Part shown: one piece after another, positions 1 through 10,870 of the stretch
Position numbering within the stretch: position 1 is the stretch's first letter
Layout of the letters: every line of letters begins with the position of its first letter
DNA from: Micropterix aruncella
Lineage: Eukaryota; Arthropoda; Insecta; Lepidoptera; Micropterigidae
Assembly: GCA_944548615.1 (NCBI GenBank)
Contig: OX155961.1
Coordinates: 18,870,746-18,934,745 of the forward strand
DNA length: 64,000 nucleotides
Direction: 5' to 3'
Made by a program: the position numbers and the translations under genes
The notes under the pieces: model-generated
The model's database searches: none
The model's input: the letters and a program-made list of their open reading frames with translations, nothing else
Told to the model about the DNA's origin: nothing

Positions 1-373
1 ATTTTATTATAAAAGTTAATGAACCCACAGCGTTATGTCACGCTTATATGTGATGATCGGCACCACGCCGTCCAACTAGGCGATAGATTGTTGCAGGGCA
101 AAAAAAATCATAGTAAATTGAAGTAAAATTATTCTTCTTTATTCCATCGTTTTCTTAGGTTTATCAATTTATTTATTTGTATATTTTTTATTATGTATTA
201 TTTAATGGAATGCCAATAACACAAATCAATTGAAAAACAATAATATACATACATATGTAAGTACATATAGAAGGACTAATAAGGAAAAATTATTTAGAAG
301 CTTTAAGCACGATAGAATTTTTATACGAAATCGAAAATCATCGGTGCTCTTAAACATTTCAAGCAACACAAAA

Positions 374-451
374 ATAGATTTACCGCGTGATGTTTGTAGT
401 ACCTACTTGACTTTTCGGCGATGTTGCAACCGCCGTTGCTCAGGATAGATG
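374..451 (-). repeat. Penelope-like element 3' tail fragment
   Basis: About 78 bp that match the conserved 3' tail of the Penelope-like copies at 19.4 and 22.5 kb, in minus orientation. Shared blocks are the 'tttaccgcgtga' segment, the 'cttttcggcgatgttgcaac' segment and the 'cgccgttg' block followed by 'aggatagatgaa' (compare 'agggtagactgaa' in the larger copies). No coding part is attached. It is a small, diverged relic of the same family. The flanking 1-370 stretch is AT-rich and shows nothing else recognisable. Confidence 0.65.
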
Positions 452-744
452 AAAGAAGCTCAAAACTTTACGCGATAAATCCGTTTTTATCTAGTTTAGA
501 AGGACATATTTATGCCGTCTTCTATTTATGAATATGAAAACATTTATTTGGTATATTTGTGTAGTATTTATGTCTTGAAACATAATTCGAAAGTTTTTTC
601 GGTATTTTTGTGCCGTTTTCAAAGACCCATTGCAAAGTGATTTTTTGAAGATATTTACATTTTAAGTTGACTTTATGTTAAAAGTGAGTAAAAAATATTT
701 GCAGCCTCAAAATAGGGAGTGTTTAGACCAAATTTTGATGACAT

Positions 745-1470
745 GTTAGGTACAGCGTATGTCACTAGCGTATGTATGCTAGACAGCACCATACGCGCGA
801 AAGAAATGACAATAATGACTATGTATTCGGCGTTCATATACCTACTAGTGTTTAATGTATGTAGAAACACCACTTGATGCAGACATTCACTCGCATCATA
901 CCCGCGGTAGCTTCCTTTTATGCGTACCCCGAATACGACTGGCAAAAGTACAGAAAAGCTACTTGTACCTTAGCAGTAAATTCTTTAATCTACTCCCTAC
1001 AAAATTTAAACAGCTGAAGGACATAAAATTAAAAAAAACATCAAGGAGATGCTGATAGGCCACCCTTTCTATAATCTGGCCGAATTTGAGGGCCATGATT
1101 TTTCAAATATTGTGCCCATTTAAATTACTCAAAAAGTAGAGCCTTATTGTCTGATTATTTTATATGTCTTACATCTGTACTTTTAACGTAGAATTAAATT
1201 TGATTATTTAACATTTTACTGACAATTTGAATATTATGATAAATAATTTTACTACGTATCTTTTCGAATTACTAACTACTTCAAATATTAGGCTTCTATT
1301 TTGAATATTTATATTGATAGTTTGACAATCTAGTAGTTAATTCCTGACTACCTATGTATGTTCAGTAAAAAGTAGTAGCGAAACTTAATATATAACCCAA
1401 TTATTTTGACACGTCCAAGAGCGGTCTTTAGCCGTCAATTGGACACGACGAAAATGTAAATATAAATGTA
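745..1470 (+). mobile_element. 5'-truncated LINE 3' end (family 1)
   Basis: The frame at 855-1055 reads like the extreme C-terminus of a LINE reverse transcriptase protein: the peptide contains HTRGSFLLCVPRIRLAKVQ and later FFNLLPTKFKQLK, the usual 'R(T)RLxKxQ...fNxLPxxiK' ending. It is followed by an AT-rich 3' UTR ending near 1440-1470 in a block reading 'cgtccaagagcggt'. Two further copies occur, 47950-48520 (minus) and 54880-55890 (plus), which share both the peptide and the UTR, including 'cggccagattatagaaag'-like sequence. The family assignment (jockey, CR1 or related) cannot be made from the C-terminus alone. Confidence 0.7.
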
Positions 1471-1570
1471 AACTGTTTTAGAATCTCCGGTAGCAATTAG
1501 TATGGTTATAATAGCTAGTTAATATAGGTATAAATATTAAAATACTGTTAGTTACCCATGGAAGAGGTAC

Positions 1571-1624
1571 TATAGTACGGCCATTATCAACGTGCACTTG
1601 GAGTCATAAATCATTAGGCCGGAC
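1571..1624 (+). repeat. Left terminal inverted repeat of the DDE transposon
   Basis: Matches the reverse complement of 4024-4077 with a small number of substitutions and no indels over 54 bases. The tip is TATAGTACGGCC. It is preceded by 'aggtac' with no obvious longer target duplication. Confidence 0.85.
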
Positions 1625-1693
1625 CTCTCGCTCACACTCGCTGTCTTTCGCTCGCACTATGGGGATGCGTATTTTAAAAATAATAATAGCAGT

Positions 1694-1770
1694 ATCGATG
1701 TATCGATGGAATATCGATGGATTATGATGGATCGATGGTTGGATCGATAAAGATGACAAGAGATATCGAT
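1694..1770. repeat. Cluster of six ATCGAT palindromes
   Basis: Six ATCGAT hexamers fall within 77 bases, several inside a TATCGATGG context and separated by 'ggat/ggtt' spacers, so this is a degenerate short tandem array. It lies inside the DDE transposon, between its left TIR and the 3' end of the transposase. The core overlaps the insect DREF/BEAF-type TATCGATA site, but there is no evidence for binding here; simple-sequence expansion is the plainer reading. Confidence 0.7.
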
Positions 1771-2060
1771 GGATATTATAGATTATGATGAAAATTTTCG
1801 ATGGGTTATTTGTAATAATTGGTTTAGTTACTTTTAAACTCATTTATTAAGAAAAATTTTCATAAATACAAACTAACGTATACAAGCAACAATAAAGTGA
1901 AATAAAAGTTTAAAGAATATTAAAAAAATATCTACATTAACCTAAATATTATCTTAAAATGTAACATGAAACTAAGTACTAAATATTACAAATTACATTT
2001 TAACAAAAAATACAATTAAAGGTTGGTCAGGCTAAAAAAATATATTAAAAAAGCTATATT

Positions 2061-3454
2061 TTACTCGTCATCTGAACTGCTGTCGCTGCTATCTTGTAGA
2101 TTTATAACCAAACGGTGCTGGTCTCTGTAAATATATTTTTCAAAATCAGCTCTTTGCAGATCTTCCGCGTGTTTAACACACTTGGCCCAATTTTCCTGTG
2201 TAACATTTTCGACGGCTTCGTGAAACAATTTCTCGACATCTGCTAAATTAAACGTATTGTTCTTCGAAGCGACTTCTCCTTTAACCTGAGCCCAGATGAG
2301 CTCAATAGGATTATATTGACAGTGGTATGCTGGTAAGCGTATCAATTCGTGTCCTAATTCGTTTGCCAATTCATCCAAAGCATACACTTTCGAAGGATTA
2401 CTTACTTTCACCTTACGTATTAACTCCTCTACAATCTCGGTACTTTCAAAAGCAATGTTTTTTTTTTCTCAACCATTCTTGTATTTCTGCTTTCTTCGTT
2501 TTTGAATTAGGTATCTTTTCGAGCTGAACTGAATGGTAACTTGCGTTATCGACGATAATAATGGATGGCTCTTCGAGTACTTTTAAAAAACGTTCGAACC
2601 ACTCCATATATGTGTCACCATTCATTTCTGTATGATAGTCTAAGTTCTTAGATTTCACCGCTCTAAACAACAATTTAGCCTCTGGAACGAAACCAGTCCT
2701 TGCAGACCCAGCATGACAAAGAATAAGTCTAGATCCCTTTCCGGTTTTCTGGTTCTTAAATCCACCTTCGTCGTTTTCGTCGTGCCACATACGTCTTCTT
2801 GAATGATTCTGGTTAACCTCATCGAGGTAAAATCGGGATCGAGAATCATTGGTGGTAATTAAGTTGTGCATTTTTCTTAAAAAGTCCATTCTGGCACACT
2901 TAATGTCACTCCTTTCCATTAAATATTTCCGTCCCGTCGTCGCCATTTCGATATTTGTAACCTATACTCTGCAAAATGGTTTTCATGGAACTTTTCCCGT
3001 ATTTAAATCCAGGTATGGCATCCTTAAATTTGTTGAGTATATTGTCCACGGTAGGATATTCTCCGTTATCATAATATGATGTGATGATACGTCTCAGCAC
3101 ATCGATGTCGAAGTTATCTAAATTGGTTACAGTTGCCGGCTTCTTAAACGTCTCTCTTGGTGTAGTAGGAAGCCCTGATTGTAAAACTTCTTGTTTTATT
3201 TTTTTGACAGTCCGCAAAGATACTCCACAAATTGACGCCGTCAGCTCTTGAGGTTTATTAAGATTGATGACAGAAATTTTTGCTGGGTCTCTTTTAAGTT
3301 CGTCAAAAAATGTCAAAACGTTATGGATAAGACACCGAGTTTGTATGTTAATATCGCCCTTCAACTTTAGTAATTCCACGTTACAAAATAATGTCTCCAT
3401 TGATGGTTGTAAATCCTCCTTAGTTGCACTGTTAGAAATTATACTGCACCGCAC
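2061..3454 (-). pseudogene. DDE transposase, broken by two frameshifts
   Basis: Three minus-strand ORFs join in order: 3454-2906 (182 aa, helix-turn-helix part with SICGVSLRTVKKIKQE), 2946-2446 (166 aa, catalytic core) and 2411-2061 (116 aa). Visible catalytic motifs are YLDEVNQN (first Asp), IIIVDNASYH (second Asp) and HCQYNPIELIWAQVK (Glu). About 81 residues lie between the second Asp and the Glu, far more than the 34 of Tc1/mariner, so this matches the long-spacing IS630-related group. The first break is in the 2906-2946 overlap. The second is next to a run of ten A (2458-2467 on the complement), where one base more or less restores the frame. The C-terminus is acidic and serine-rich (DSSDSSSDDE). 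It encoded the cut-and-paste enzyme of the surrounding element and is not functional as assembled. Confidence 0.88.
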
Positions 3455-4023
3455 TGCTCGACAGACAAACTCTAACTGACTGCCGGCAAACTACAATTGA
3501 TTACAGAGCTACATTTAATTAGGTGACAATGACACAAATGCTTGAATTTGGTCGTTAAATATTTTGCAATCGCTACTTTTATCTATCAGAATATTTCAAT
3601 TCATCAGTTATGTATTTCGCAACACTGTAATGTATTGGCTTAGTCATTATTGATTTCTCTTGAATTCCCTTTATTCCCTGAAAACTCATTATAATGATAG
3701 TGATGAAAGCGACACGAAGAATTTCAATTTTAATGCCATTTAAAATACCAAATCAAGAAACTCCACATTAAAAAAAATGGTTAAAAAAACGATTTCTATA
3801 AAAAAATCCCGATGTATTTTTGTACGACATTTTAAATAATAAATATTTTTCATTTTGTTCGGCAACTTTATAGGGAATTAAATAATGTAAGAAGTATAAA
3901 TGTAAGCAATGATACAATGTCTACGCAACTACACATAAGTTTTTAAGAGAATAAATTATTTTATTTGATTTGAGTAAATTATCGATAAGCAACGTCGACT
4001 TGTTGGACATCCTTACGCGCGTC

Positions 4024-4077
4024 GTCCGGCCTAATGCTTTATGACTTCAGGTGCACATTGATATTGGCCGTACAATA
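4024..4077 (-). repeat. Right terminal inverted repeat of the DDE transposon
   Basis: Partner of 1571-1624. On the complement it begins TATTGTACGGCC and runs through ATTAGGCCGGAC. The transposase start lies about 570 bases inside it. The stretch 3480-4020 between transposase and TIR is AT-rich with no ORF of note. Confidence 0.85.
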
Positions 4078-4599
4078 GCCTCATTGGGGAACTGTGGAAT
4101 GAAAGTCCTATTTTTTATAAATTGGGAAATTAATGAAATAAATATTTTTCTGCATTAATGCCTGAAACCGTTGTTAGCCAAGAATATAACTATAAATTGT
4201 TTAATATATCTTTGATTTATATCCAATGAATTTTATTTTGCAAGGAGATCGTATGAGGATTATATAAAAGGTTTGAAATGTATTACTATTACTAATAACT
4301 TTAGGTTTTAATAAGTGGATCTAGTATTGTGTAAGCAGAACTGCCCTACGATATTTTTCCGTAACTCTGTATTTAAGGACAAAACCAATAATAACTTGTT
4401 TTTATTGTAGTCGGGTCTATCGCGCTAGAAAGTTCTTTGAAGATATAGATCAACTTCTGCGTTAGGTTCGCTAAGATGTGTATTTGTTTTGAGCAACTTA
4501 AGAATTAATCCAGATTATTTCCGAGGTACCTTATAGACTTGATTCGGTCATTGATGTATTGATGACAACAATAATGTCCAATCGCTGATATATTAAAGG

Positions 4600-5045
4600 A
4601 TTTAATTATTTATTTAATTCACAAACAAACATTATAGTAAAAACCAATCAGTTGAGATGTAATATACTCATAAACATGAATTGGAATAAACTAAAATATA
4701 TAAAGTATGCCAGTAAAATCATTAGAAATAAAAATATAAAAAGGAATACATAAAGAATATAAACAATCGATCTCATTCTGACATGCACCTTAAATAGATA
4801 TGGGCTCGCTGTAAAATGTCTATGTCTGACGCTGTCGACCATAGTAAATCTATATGCCGCAAGGCACGCGTAAGCAGACTCCACTGGCTGGTTCGCGCGG
4901 ACGGCTTCGCAAATATAGTATGTGACCGATCTGTATTATAATTATCCGGATCAAAGAGACAAACCTTCACTAGCATGCTAGAATCATCAACTCTTCCCCG
5001 GGGTCATCTAAAAAACATAGGTCATTGTGAGTATTCCTCTGCACA
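4600..5045 (-). pseudogene. LINE reverse transcriptase C-terminus relic (family 2)
   Basis: The minus-strand peptide (4976-4773) contains RSHTIFAKPSARTSQWSLL and then TRALRHIDLLWSTASDIDIL, which aligns with the better preserved relic at 24229-24519 (RSHHLFAEPFSRTNPTRWNL, LVRALRRLNEIHSMAPDFDI). This 'RSRxxF..P.cRT' pattern is usual near the end of LINE pol proteins. The 3' side is an AT-rich tail with ATTTATTT-like repeats near 4605. Only the last part of the element is present, so it is a 5'-truncated, decayed insertion. 4078-4600 holds nothing I can name. Confidence 0.65.
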
Positions 5046-5190
5046 ATTTAAAGGAATTATAGCCTATCCTGCCTAGTAAAAAACTAAAATGGTATAATTA
5101 AGGATAGTATCCGTATTTTTAAAATAAACGAAATGAAAGAAATTTTTCGATTTTTTTCCAAAATTGTAATATAAATATCCTCATGCGGAG

Positions 5191-5241
5191 AAAGTTCTAA
5201 CTTCAAGGTTATCCTCATAATAACCTTGAAGTTAGAACTTT
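5191..5241. repeat. Perfect 22-bp hairpin, 7-base loop
   Basis: Left arm 5191-5212 and right arm 5220-5241 are exact reverse complements (AAAGTTCTAACTTCAAGG onward); the loop is 'cctcata'. No element borders it. It could be a fold-back (templated) duplication or, less likely, a small-RNA precursor; the stem has no bulges, which is unlike a typical animal microRNA hairpin. Confidence 0.9.
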
Positions 5242-5335
5242 TGTTTATTTTATGTTGATGGACAATAGATTGTGATTCAGCTACAACTTCCTTAACGCAA
5301 CACTTCCTCCATGTTTTTGAATATTGACAGCCATG

Positions 5336-5925
5336 CGTTGCCGCAATGTATAGTCAAAACATCAGACTGTCTCTAGCCACTGCCCCCCTCAACCTCCAAA
5401 AATTCGTCATCTCACCGTCTTATACTTATTTAATAATTCTAACAGGACGTCTAATAGTTCACAAATTTACCAACATATTTCTCTACGCGTATTTTATGCC
5501 TTCTTTGTATTTAAATCCTATTTCTCAAAACTATTTATCCACCATGTGTTGCCGCATTATATTCTCTTGTAAAAACATCAACAAATATTCAGAAATTGTC
5601 TTATTTACACCTATAATTCAAAATTAGTCGCCCGCATTCTAGACTGTGCCTCTAGCCACTGCCACCTCCCTTTACCCTGATCCCCCACCCCACACTGACC
5701 CACAACAAACGTGCCTTCTTATCCATGTTTAATAAAAATAACAGTTTCTGACAAATACCATCAGATTTCGCTACGCATATTTTTATGACTTCTTTGTATT
5801 TCAATTTTATTTCTCAAAATATTTGAAAGCCATGCGTTGCCGCATAGCAAGTAAAAATATCAGCAAATATTTTCACAGTGTATCTTCTTTACATATCAAT
5901 CAACACGAGTCGCCCGCATTCTAGA
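5336..5925. repeat. Tandem duplication, 286-bp period
   Basis: Landmarks recur 286 bases apart: 'gtcgcccgcattctagact' near 5625 and 5911, 'cttctttgtattt' near 5501 and 5787, and a 'gccatg(c/t)gttgccgca' block near 5330, 5543 and 5829. The two complete units are diverged (roughly four bases in five shared by eye). The 93-aa ORF in the first unit is not conserved in the second, so no gene is called. The copy number is about two and a partial third. Confidence 0.75.
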
Positions 5926-6662
5926 CTCTGTCTCCATCTGAAATGGCATAGGTGAAGGACGGCAGCGACGCGCTCGACTCGATCGCACTGCGAATTACCG
6001 AGTTGCGGCACACAGAGCTGGCATGGTGCCTGCTCCGTGTTTTCGCATGTTTTCCATAATAGAAGTGCGCCACTGGTCCCGCCCCCTCGACGGTGTGAAC
6101 CAAATGCATAATATTATCATCATCTCTTCGCCCATTATGCCCCCCTGATTGTCCTAATGGACTTACCCACTTGCATCCGAATCGAGCATAACGAAACTCC
6201 TTTATGATTTCAAATCATAATGCAGATCATGAGACGATTGCATAGTATAGATTGCAACGGATGTCTATCTGCTGTTATCTCTATATTCTTTTTACATATT
6301 CTACTACATCGGTCAATAGAAAGTAATAACGAGTGTAATGAAGTTACCTTTTATGTAATGTTCTTTTATTTTTCGGACCTCGTACTTTTATTTTACCTTC
6401 TAGATTATAATATCACTGCGTTAATACACTTGATATACCTATATATATTTTTTCTAAATATCACTAACCTTTCCTAAAAAATTCTTAATCTTAATCACCT
6501 AAAAGTAATAATCTTAAAGATTTCGAATCTTTAACCACTCAGATGTTCCTTTAATATCGTAAATAGATAGAAATCACGAGAGTTAAGGTCCGGTGAGAAT
6601 GGAGGATGTTTCAGTAGTTCAAAGCCAGCTTCTTCTATGGCAGCCATCGCATTTATGGCACA

Positions 6663-6707
6663 GGAATGGCACCAAATTCAAATTCTTTTTGAATTGGGTG
6701 CCATTCC
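6663..6707. repeat. 20-bp hairpin with one mismatch, 5-base loop
   Basis: Arms 6663-6682 (GGAATGGCACCAAATTCAAA) and 6688-6707 pair at 19 of 20 positions; the loop is 'ttctt'. Same class of short inverted duplication as 5191-5241 and others in this window. Confidence 0.88.
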
Positions 6708-7099
6708 CCAAAACAGAAGGCCATACTTTACTAGGGAGTGGAAATATACTAAGTAATCATTTAAGAATATTTTCAGGTTTGATATTTTTAAAAATATCAA
6801 TAATAATAATATGTTTATCATGTCAGTTTTTATATTTCTTTAACCCTCCAAACGCTGGCGATTTTCCTATTTTTAATATAAAATCGCGGCCCAATTATAC
6901 TAAATATTTAAAATAGTTGTATGGATTGTATTGAAAGAATGAAACAAGAAAATAGAAAACGGAAATTTACAAGTGAAATTTTATAGAAATTTAGCGTACA
7001 TTATGCGTAAAACGCGAATATCGCATTCAAGGAAGGAACAGAGAGAACAAATTATTGTTGTTTTTTGCTTCATTAAGAACCATCGGTCTCCACATCAGA

Positions 7100-7425
7100 A
7101 GATTTTTCACGTTTCGACATATTTAGAATCTATAGTCACGATGTAAACGACTGAATAAACGCCAGGATCTGAACGACTGCTGCTGCACAACTGAATGTAT
7201 ATTGTGTAGCGCCTGGTTTATATTCCACGATACAGGTCGTAACTTCTCTGTTTCCGTCAACCGTGCGACTTAAGAACGTGGAAAATGTGACCCTGGTATA
7301 GCAACAGAAAAAGATTCAATGGGGAAATAGCGCAGAGTAATATCTCAGAGATTATATACAATTCCGCGGAACCGTATGGAAAGAGCTGAACGTGCACATA
7401 CGCGTCTCCCGCGGTTAGAGGCTTA
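7100..7425. other. Non-repetitive, moderately GC-rich stretch
   Basis: No ORF, TIR or copy elsewhere in the window. CpG-bearing unique sequence such as this, between AT-rich repeats, is where regulatory DNA would be expected, but nothing in the bases proves a function. Confidence 0.2.
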
Positions 7426-7487
7426 ATAAGTTTTATTAAATTTTAACTGAATTATAAAAGCCTATTTAATACAAGACCGCTCAAAAT

Positions 7488-7785
7488 ATAAATTAATAGA
7501 TTTAAAAAAAACACTAAAAACACACAAAAAAACACTACATCGCTGCGTTTCACATTAATTTCTGAACTAATCAGACTGAACCATAGCGAAGCGTGGCCAG
7601 GTTCAGCTAGTACTTTATAAAAAAATCAAGCCTTTCTGATTTTACGGCAGCCAACTCAGTATAGGTTGTGTATTTCAGCTCATCAATGGCTTATGGTTTA
7701 GTAATTTGGGAAATTTCCGCAACCAGTCATTGAATCTTCCTAAAGAAATAAATTAATAGTTTAAAAAAAAAACACTAAAAACACG
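7488..7785. repeat. Interspersed repeat flanked by 40-bp direct repeats
   Basis: The core 7578-7745 is found again, inverted, at 63365-63541; both contain the segment 'ttacggcagccaactcag', the block 'tataggttgtgtattt' and 'atttccgcaaccagtcat'. At the 12-kb-side copy the core is flanked by direct repeats of 'aaattaatag(a)tttaaaa...cactaaaaacac' (7488-7528 and 7748-7785). It is a non-coding repeat family of unknown type; a hairpin-like 'ccatagcgaagcgtgg' precedes a CTAGT, a Helitron-like hint only, since similarity continues beyond it. Confidence 0.6.
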
Positions 7786-8469
7786 CTTTTATAAATGCAC
7801 GTAAAAACCACATCATCAGACCTTGAAACCTAATCGTAGTCAAAGTTCATTCCAAGACTTTTCTAACAAGTCCAGACACAGCTATGATACGATGTTCCAT
7901 CATGAAGTTCCAGTTCATATCTTCCGACTCCATCATCAGATCAGTTCGACAGTACCATATTATTGTATTATCATCAGAACTACATACAGCTGCCAATTTT
8001 CATGACGCTACGATCTTTGGAAGATGGTTAAATTAGTTACCTTAGATTCTATTACATAGTTACATACAGGTCGACCTAATAAAAGCGTGTTAAAATGGAG
8101 TGTAATGTGTTCAGGATTCATCTACGTATATTTTCCGATTCTTTATTCTACCATACCTTCCAAACGCTTGGACCGATTTTGGAGTGTGTGATATTGTTAG
8201 AACCGTAATGTCGAGTATCATAGGGTAAATAAATTTTCTATTAACCGAATAAATAGTTATCTAAATGTCCAAATGTCAATAAATTTGCATAAACATATCT
8301 GTTTAGTGTCAAGTAAAATTCCTGATTGAGTATATTCCAGAAATATACATATTTCTACATGCATGAATACATAAACCACAAATATTACTAAGAAGAACCG
8401 TAATTAAAGTGAATTTAAATGCAATAGGCCGCTTTCTGTAACGGTAGTCGTGTGTTTGTTCTTTTTAAT

Positions 8470-8800
8470 ATATTTACTTGTTCATAACGCGATTAATTCG
8501 CAATTCACGCACGTTTGAGGTCTCTCGTGCCAATACCAACTACGGGAAATATTCCATCGCTTATAGGCTGATGTGCACGTACGACTCTCGTTTCTCCACC
8601 AACGACATTTTCAACCTCAACCAACCGACGTTCGTTAAGGAATTATTCAAATCAATTGCACCTAACGAGCTTGTTAATACCTATCGTTCTTAGTTATATA
8701 CTTTCCAAACAACATATCAGTAGCTACTACAAATATTTATAAATATTTATTATATATCTCTAAATATCTATAAACATCAATAAATATCTGTATCTATATA
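8470..8800 (+). pseudogene. LINE pol C-terminus relic (family 3), left part
   Basis: The frame 8478-8693 reads a typical LINE end: IRNSRTFEVSRANTNYGKYS, then DIFNLNQPTFVKELFKSI, and terminates 8 residues later. It is followed by an AT-rich 3' UTR of 'aaatatctataaa' repeats that is interrupted by the mariner at 8811 and seems to resume after 10107. No upstream reverse transcriptase motifs are present, so the copy is 5'-truncated. Confidence 0.65.
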
Positions 8801-8810
8801 TATACCTTCT

Positions 8811-10107
8811 GTCTAAAAAGTTCCGGGAATTTAGAATTTAAAAAGATTCTGTTAATGATTTCAAAAAAAAAAAAATCTAAAGTTGGTAGAACTACGTTTA
8901 TTTACTATATGCCTAGAATGCGCGCAAACTGTCAACTATTTTGATTAGAACAGCAATTGAATTGTACACCTTAGTAGTGCGCCACGATTTTCACAATGAA
9001 CCAAAGTATTGAACAAAGAGTTTGCCTTACATTTTGTGTTGCGAACGGATAATCGTGTGCCAATTCTCTAAAAATGTTAGAAAAAGCTTATGGTGAATCA
9101 GTTCTATCCAAAACACGGATCTACGAGTGGTACAAAGCATTCAAGGAGGGCCGAGAGATCGTCGAAGACAACCCTCGTTCCGGGCGACCTTCGACCTCTT
9201 CAAAAGACGAAAATATCGAAAAAGTCAAGGAAATTGTGCTCCGTAATCGCCATTCCAGCTTAAGAGAGATAGCACGTGACCTGAACCTGAAGTCTCATGA
9301 GTCTATTCGCTCGATTTTGGTAAATAAATTGGGCATGAGACGCATCGCCGCTCGGCTCGTTCCAAAGGAGTTGAATTTCCTACAACAACAGTACCGCAAA
9401 CAAACTTCTTTAGACATGCTGGATCGCGTCGATTCTGATCCCACATTCATAGAACGCATTATAAGTGGCGATGAGACATGGGTCTATGAATTTGATATGC
9501 AAACAAGTCAACAGGCATCAGAGTGGAGGACAAATAACGAGCCAAAACCGAAAAAACCACGACAAAGTCGTCCAAAAGTCAAACTGATGCTCATTGTTTT
9601 CTTTGATATTCGCGGTTTAGTCCATGACGAATTCGTTCCAGAAGGACTAACGGTCAATAAGGAAGATTATTTGGCCGTTTTGAAGCGTTTACGTGAGAAA
9701 ATCCGTCAAAAACGGCCTGAATTTTGGATCAACAATTCGTGGATTTTCCACGACGATAATGCACCGTCGCATAGAGCAGCAATTGTGACCGAATTTAAGG
9801 CCAAAAACGCGACAAATACAATTGATCAACCACCGTATTCACCAGATTTGGCCCCGTCAGACTTCTTTCTGTTCCCAAAACTAAAATTGCCTCTTCGTGG
9901 TACCCGTTTTGAGTCCATAGAGTCCATTAAAGAAAATTCGTGGAAGGAATTGAAGGCTATACCGAAAAACGCCTACAAAAAGTGTTTTGAAGATTGAAAA
10001 AAAACGCTGACGAATGTGTGTTGCATCAAATGAAGTTTATAAAATAAACATTGACGATTAAACGAAAATTGTGTGTTTTATTTAATAATTCCCGGTACTT
10101 TTTAGAC
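8811..10107 (+). mobile_element. mariner element with 20-bp terminal inverted repeats
   Basis: The left TIR core GTCTAAAAAGTTCCGGGAAT (8811-8830) matches the complement of 10088-10107 at 19 of 20 positions. The 1.3-kb size and a DD34D-type transposase place it in the mariner family. TATA runs flank both tips, consistent with TA target choice; the exact tip is uncertain because the left side carries about four extra bases. It sits between two AT-rich blocks that look like one LINE 3' tail split in two. Confidence 0.92.
8996..9997 (+). pseudogene. mariner transposase, nearly full length, disrupted
   Basis: The natural start is ATG 8996 (MNQSIEQRVC); an in-frame TAA at 9050-9052 interrupts it after 18 codons, and the open part then runs 9074-9997 (307 aa). 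It has the mariner N-terminal helix-turn-helix region (LSKTRIYEWYKAFKEGRE, EDNPRSGRPST), then catalytic motifs SGDETWVYEF (first Asp), IFHDDNAPSH (second Asp) and the signature YSPDLAPSDFFLFPKLK (third Asp), the DD34D arrangement. The expected C-terminal Trp-Lys-Lys-Arg-Trp segment is lost: a TGA replaces the first Trp at 9998, followed by an A-run shift and another stop. All catalytic aspartates survive, so decay is recent, but the protein cannot be made intact. It would bind the TIRs and move the element in the nucleus. Confidence 0.92.
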
Positions 10108-10109
10108 AC

Positions 10110-10490
10110 TATACGACCACTATACGACCTATCTATATCCACTATATGACCTATCTACATATATATTTATTTATATCTATATACATATACACATACCATC
10201 GTCTAACTCCATTTTCCTAATCACTTCCAATTCCCTACCTCTCCCATCAGTTTCTATATGCATTTTTATATTGAATATAAACTTAGTTTATTTTATAATT
10301 AATTTTTAAGTGTAATATGCTGAAATCCAAATGTGTAAAATGCGGATATCTGTTTAATATTTTACATTCGTAGGAAACGATTATCGGCGTAATGTTTTTC
10401 TTTTTTTTACATTATGTTTATGCACACGTATGTATTATGTATGTGCTGTATGTTTCCATAAATAAAATAAAATAAAATAAAATACCGAAT
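10110..10490 (+). repeat. Probable LINE 3' UTR and AAAAT tail, right part
   Basis: AT-rich sequence with 'ctatctatat' motifs like those left of the mariner, ending in a short tandem run of AAAAT units at about 10461-10487. I read it as the continuation of the family 3 LINE tail split by the mariner. This is an inference from composition and position, not from a full alignment. Confidence 0.45.
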
Positions 10491-10499
10491 TTCCGGATT

Positions 10500-10870
10500 T
10501 TCTCGTGCGTATTTCTTAGGCACGTAATTACACTACTTAGACCTGCCAAAGTAGGTGAAAAGCCAGGTGAATGGTCCGAGCGACGAAGCGTCGGTGTCCC
10601 AGTGTGCGATGCACGGCGTCGCGGCGCTCGACGTCGCGCATCGCCCGGGCTCTATTCAAATGAGCAAAAAGCCGAGTGGAGTATCGCGCTGCGTGTTAAT
10701 GGTAATGTCGCCGCCATTATCGGTTTGTTGCGTTCGTAAAATAGCCTTTCGCTGCCTGTTTTTGTCAAATGGACGTCGTAAATTTCAACCAGCCCTATCG
10801 TCCGCATTTATATTTCCGAGGCTAAACGCGAAAATGACAATACGCAGTTGCTGCACCGCAGGAATTTAGT
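10500..10870. promoter_or_regulatory. CpG-rich unique island, candidate regulatory DNA
   Basis: About 370 bases that are markedly richer in G, C and CpG than the surroundings and have no copy elsewhere in the window. An open frame exists but shows no recognisable domain and no splice context, so it is not called as a gene. Such islands recur around the signal-peptide exon and could be enhancers or an alternative promoter; direct evidence is lacking. Confidence 0.25.

Larger units (their letters stand above)
1571..4077 (-). mobile_element. Tc1/mariner-IS630-like DDE transposon with 54-bp TIRs
   Basis: A 2.5-kb unit bounded by imperfect 54-bp terminal inverted repeats (1571-1624 and 4024-4077). 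Both read TATWGTACGGCCA at the tip and continue through a GTGCAC block, an AGTCATAAA block and ATTAGGCCGGAC. It encloses a minus-strand DDE transposase pseudogene (2061-3454). A TA lies at both tips, fitting TA target preference. The catalytic spacing (see the pseudogene) is unlike Tc1 or mariner and resembles the long-spacing DD82E ('Sailor') branch as I recall it. The element looks full length but is dead through frameshifts. Confidence 0.85.

Noticed and set aside
10555..10869. 104-aa ORF in a CpG island
   Set aside because: No recognisable domain, no homologous relic in the window, and low-complexity codon pattern; treated as non-coding.
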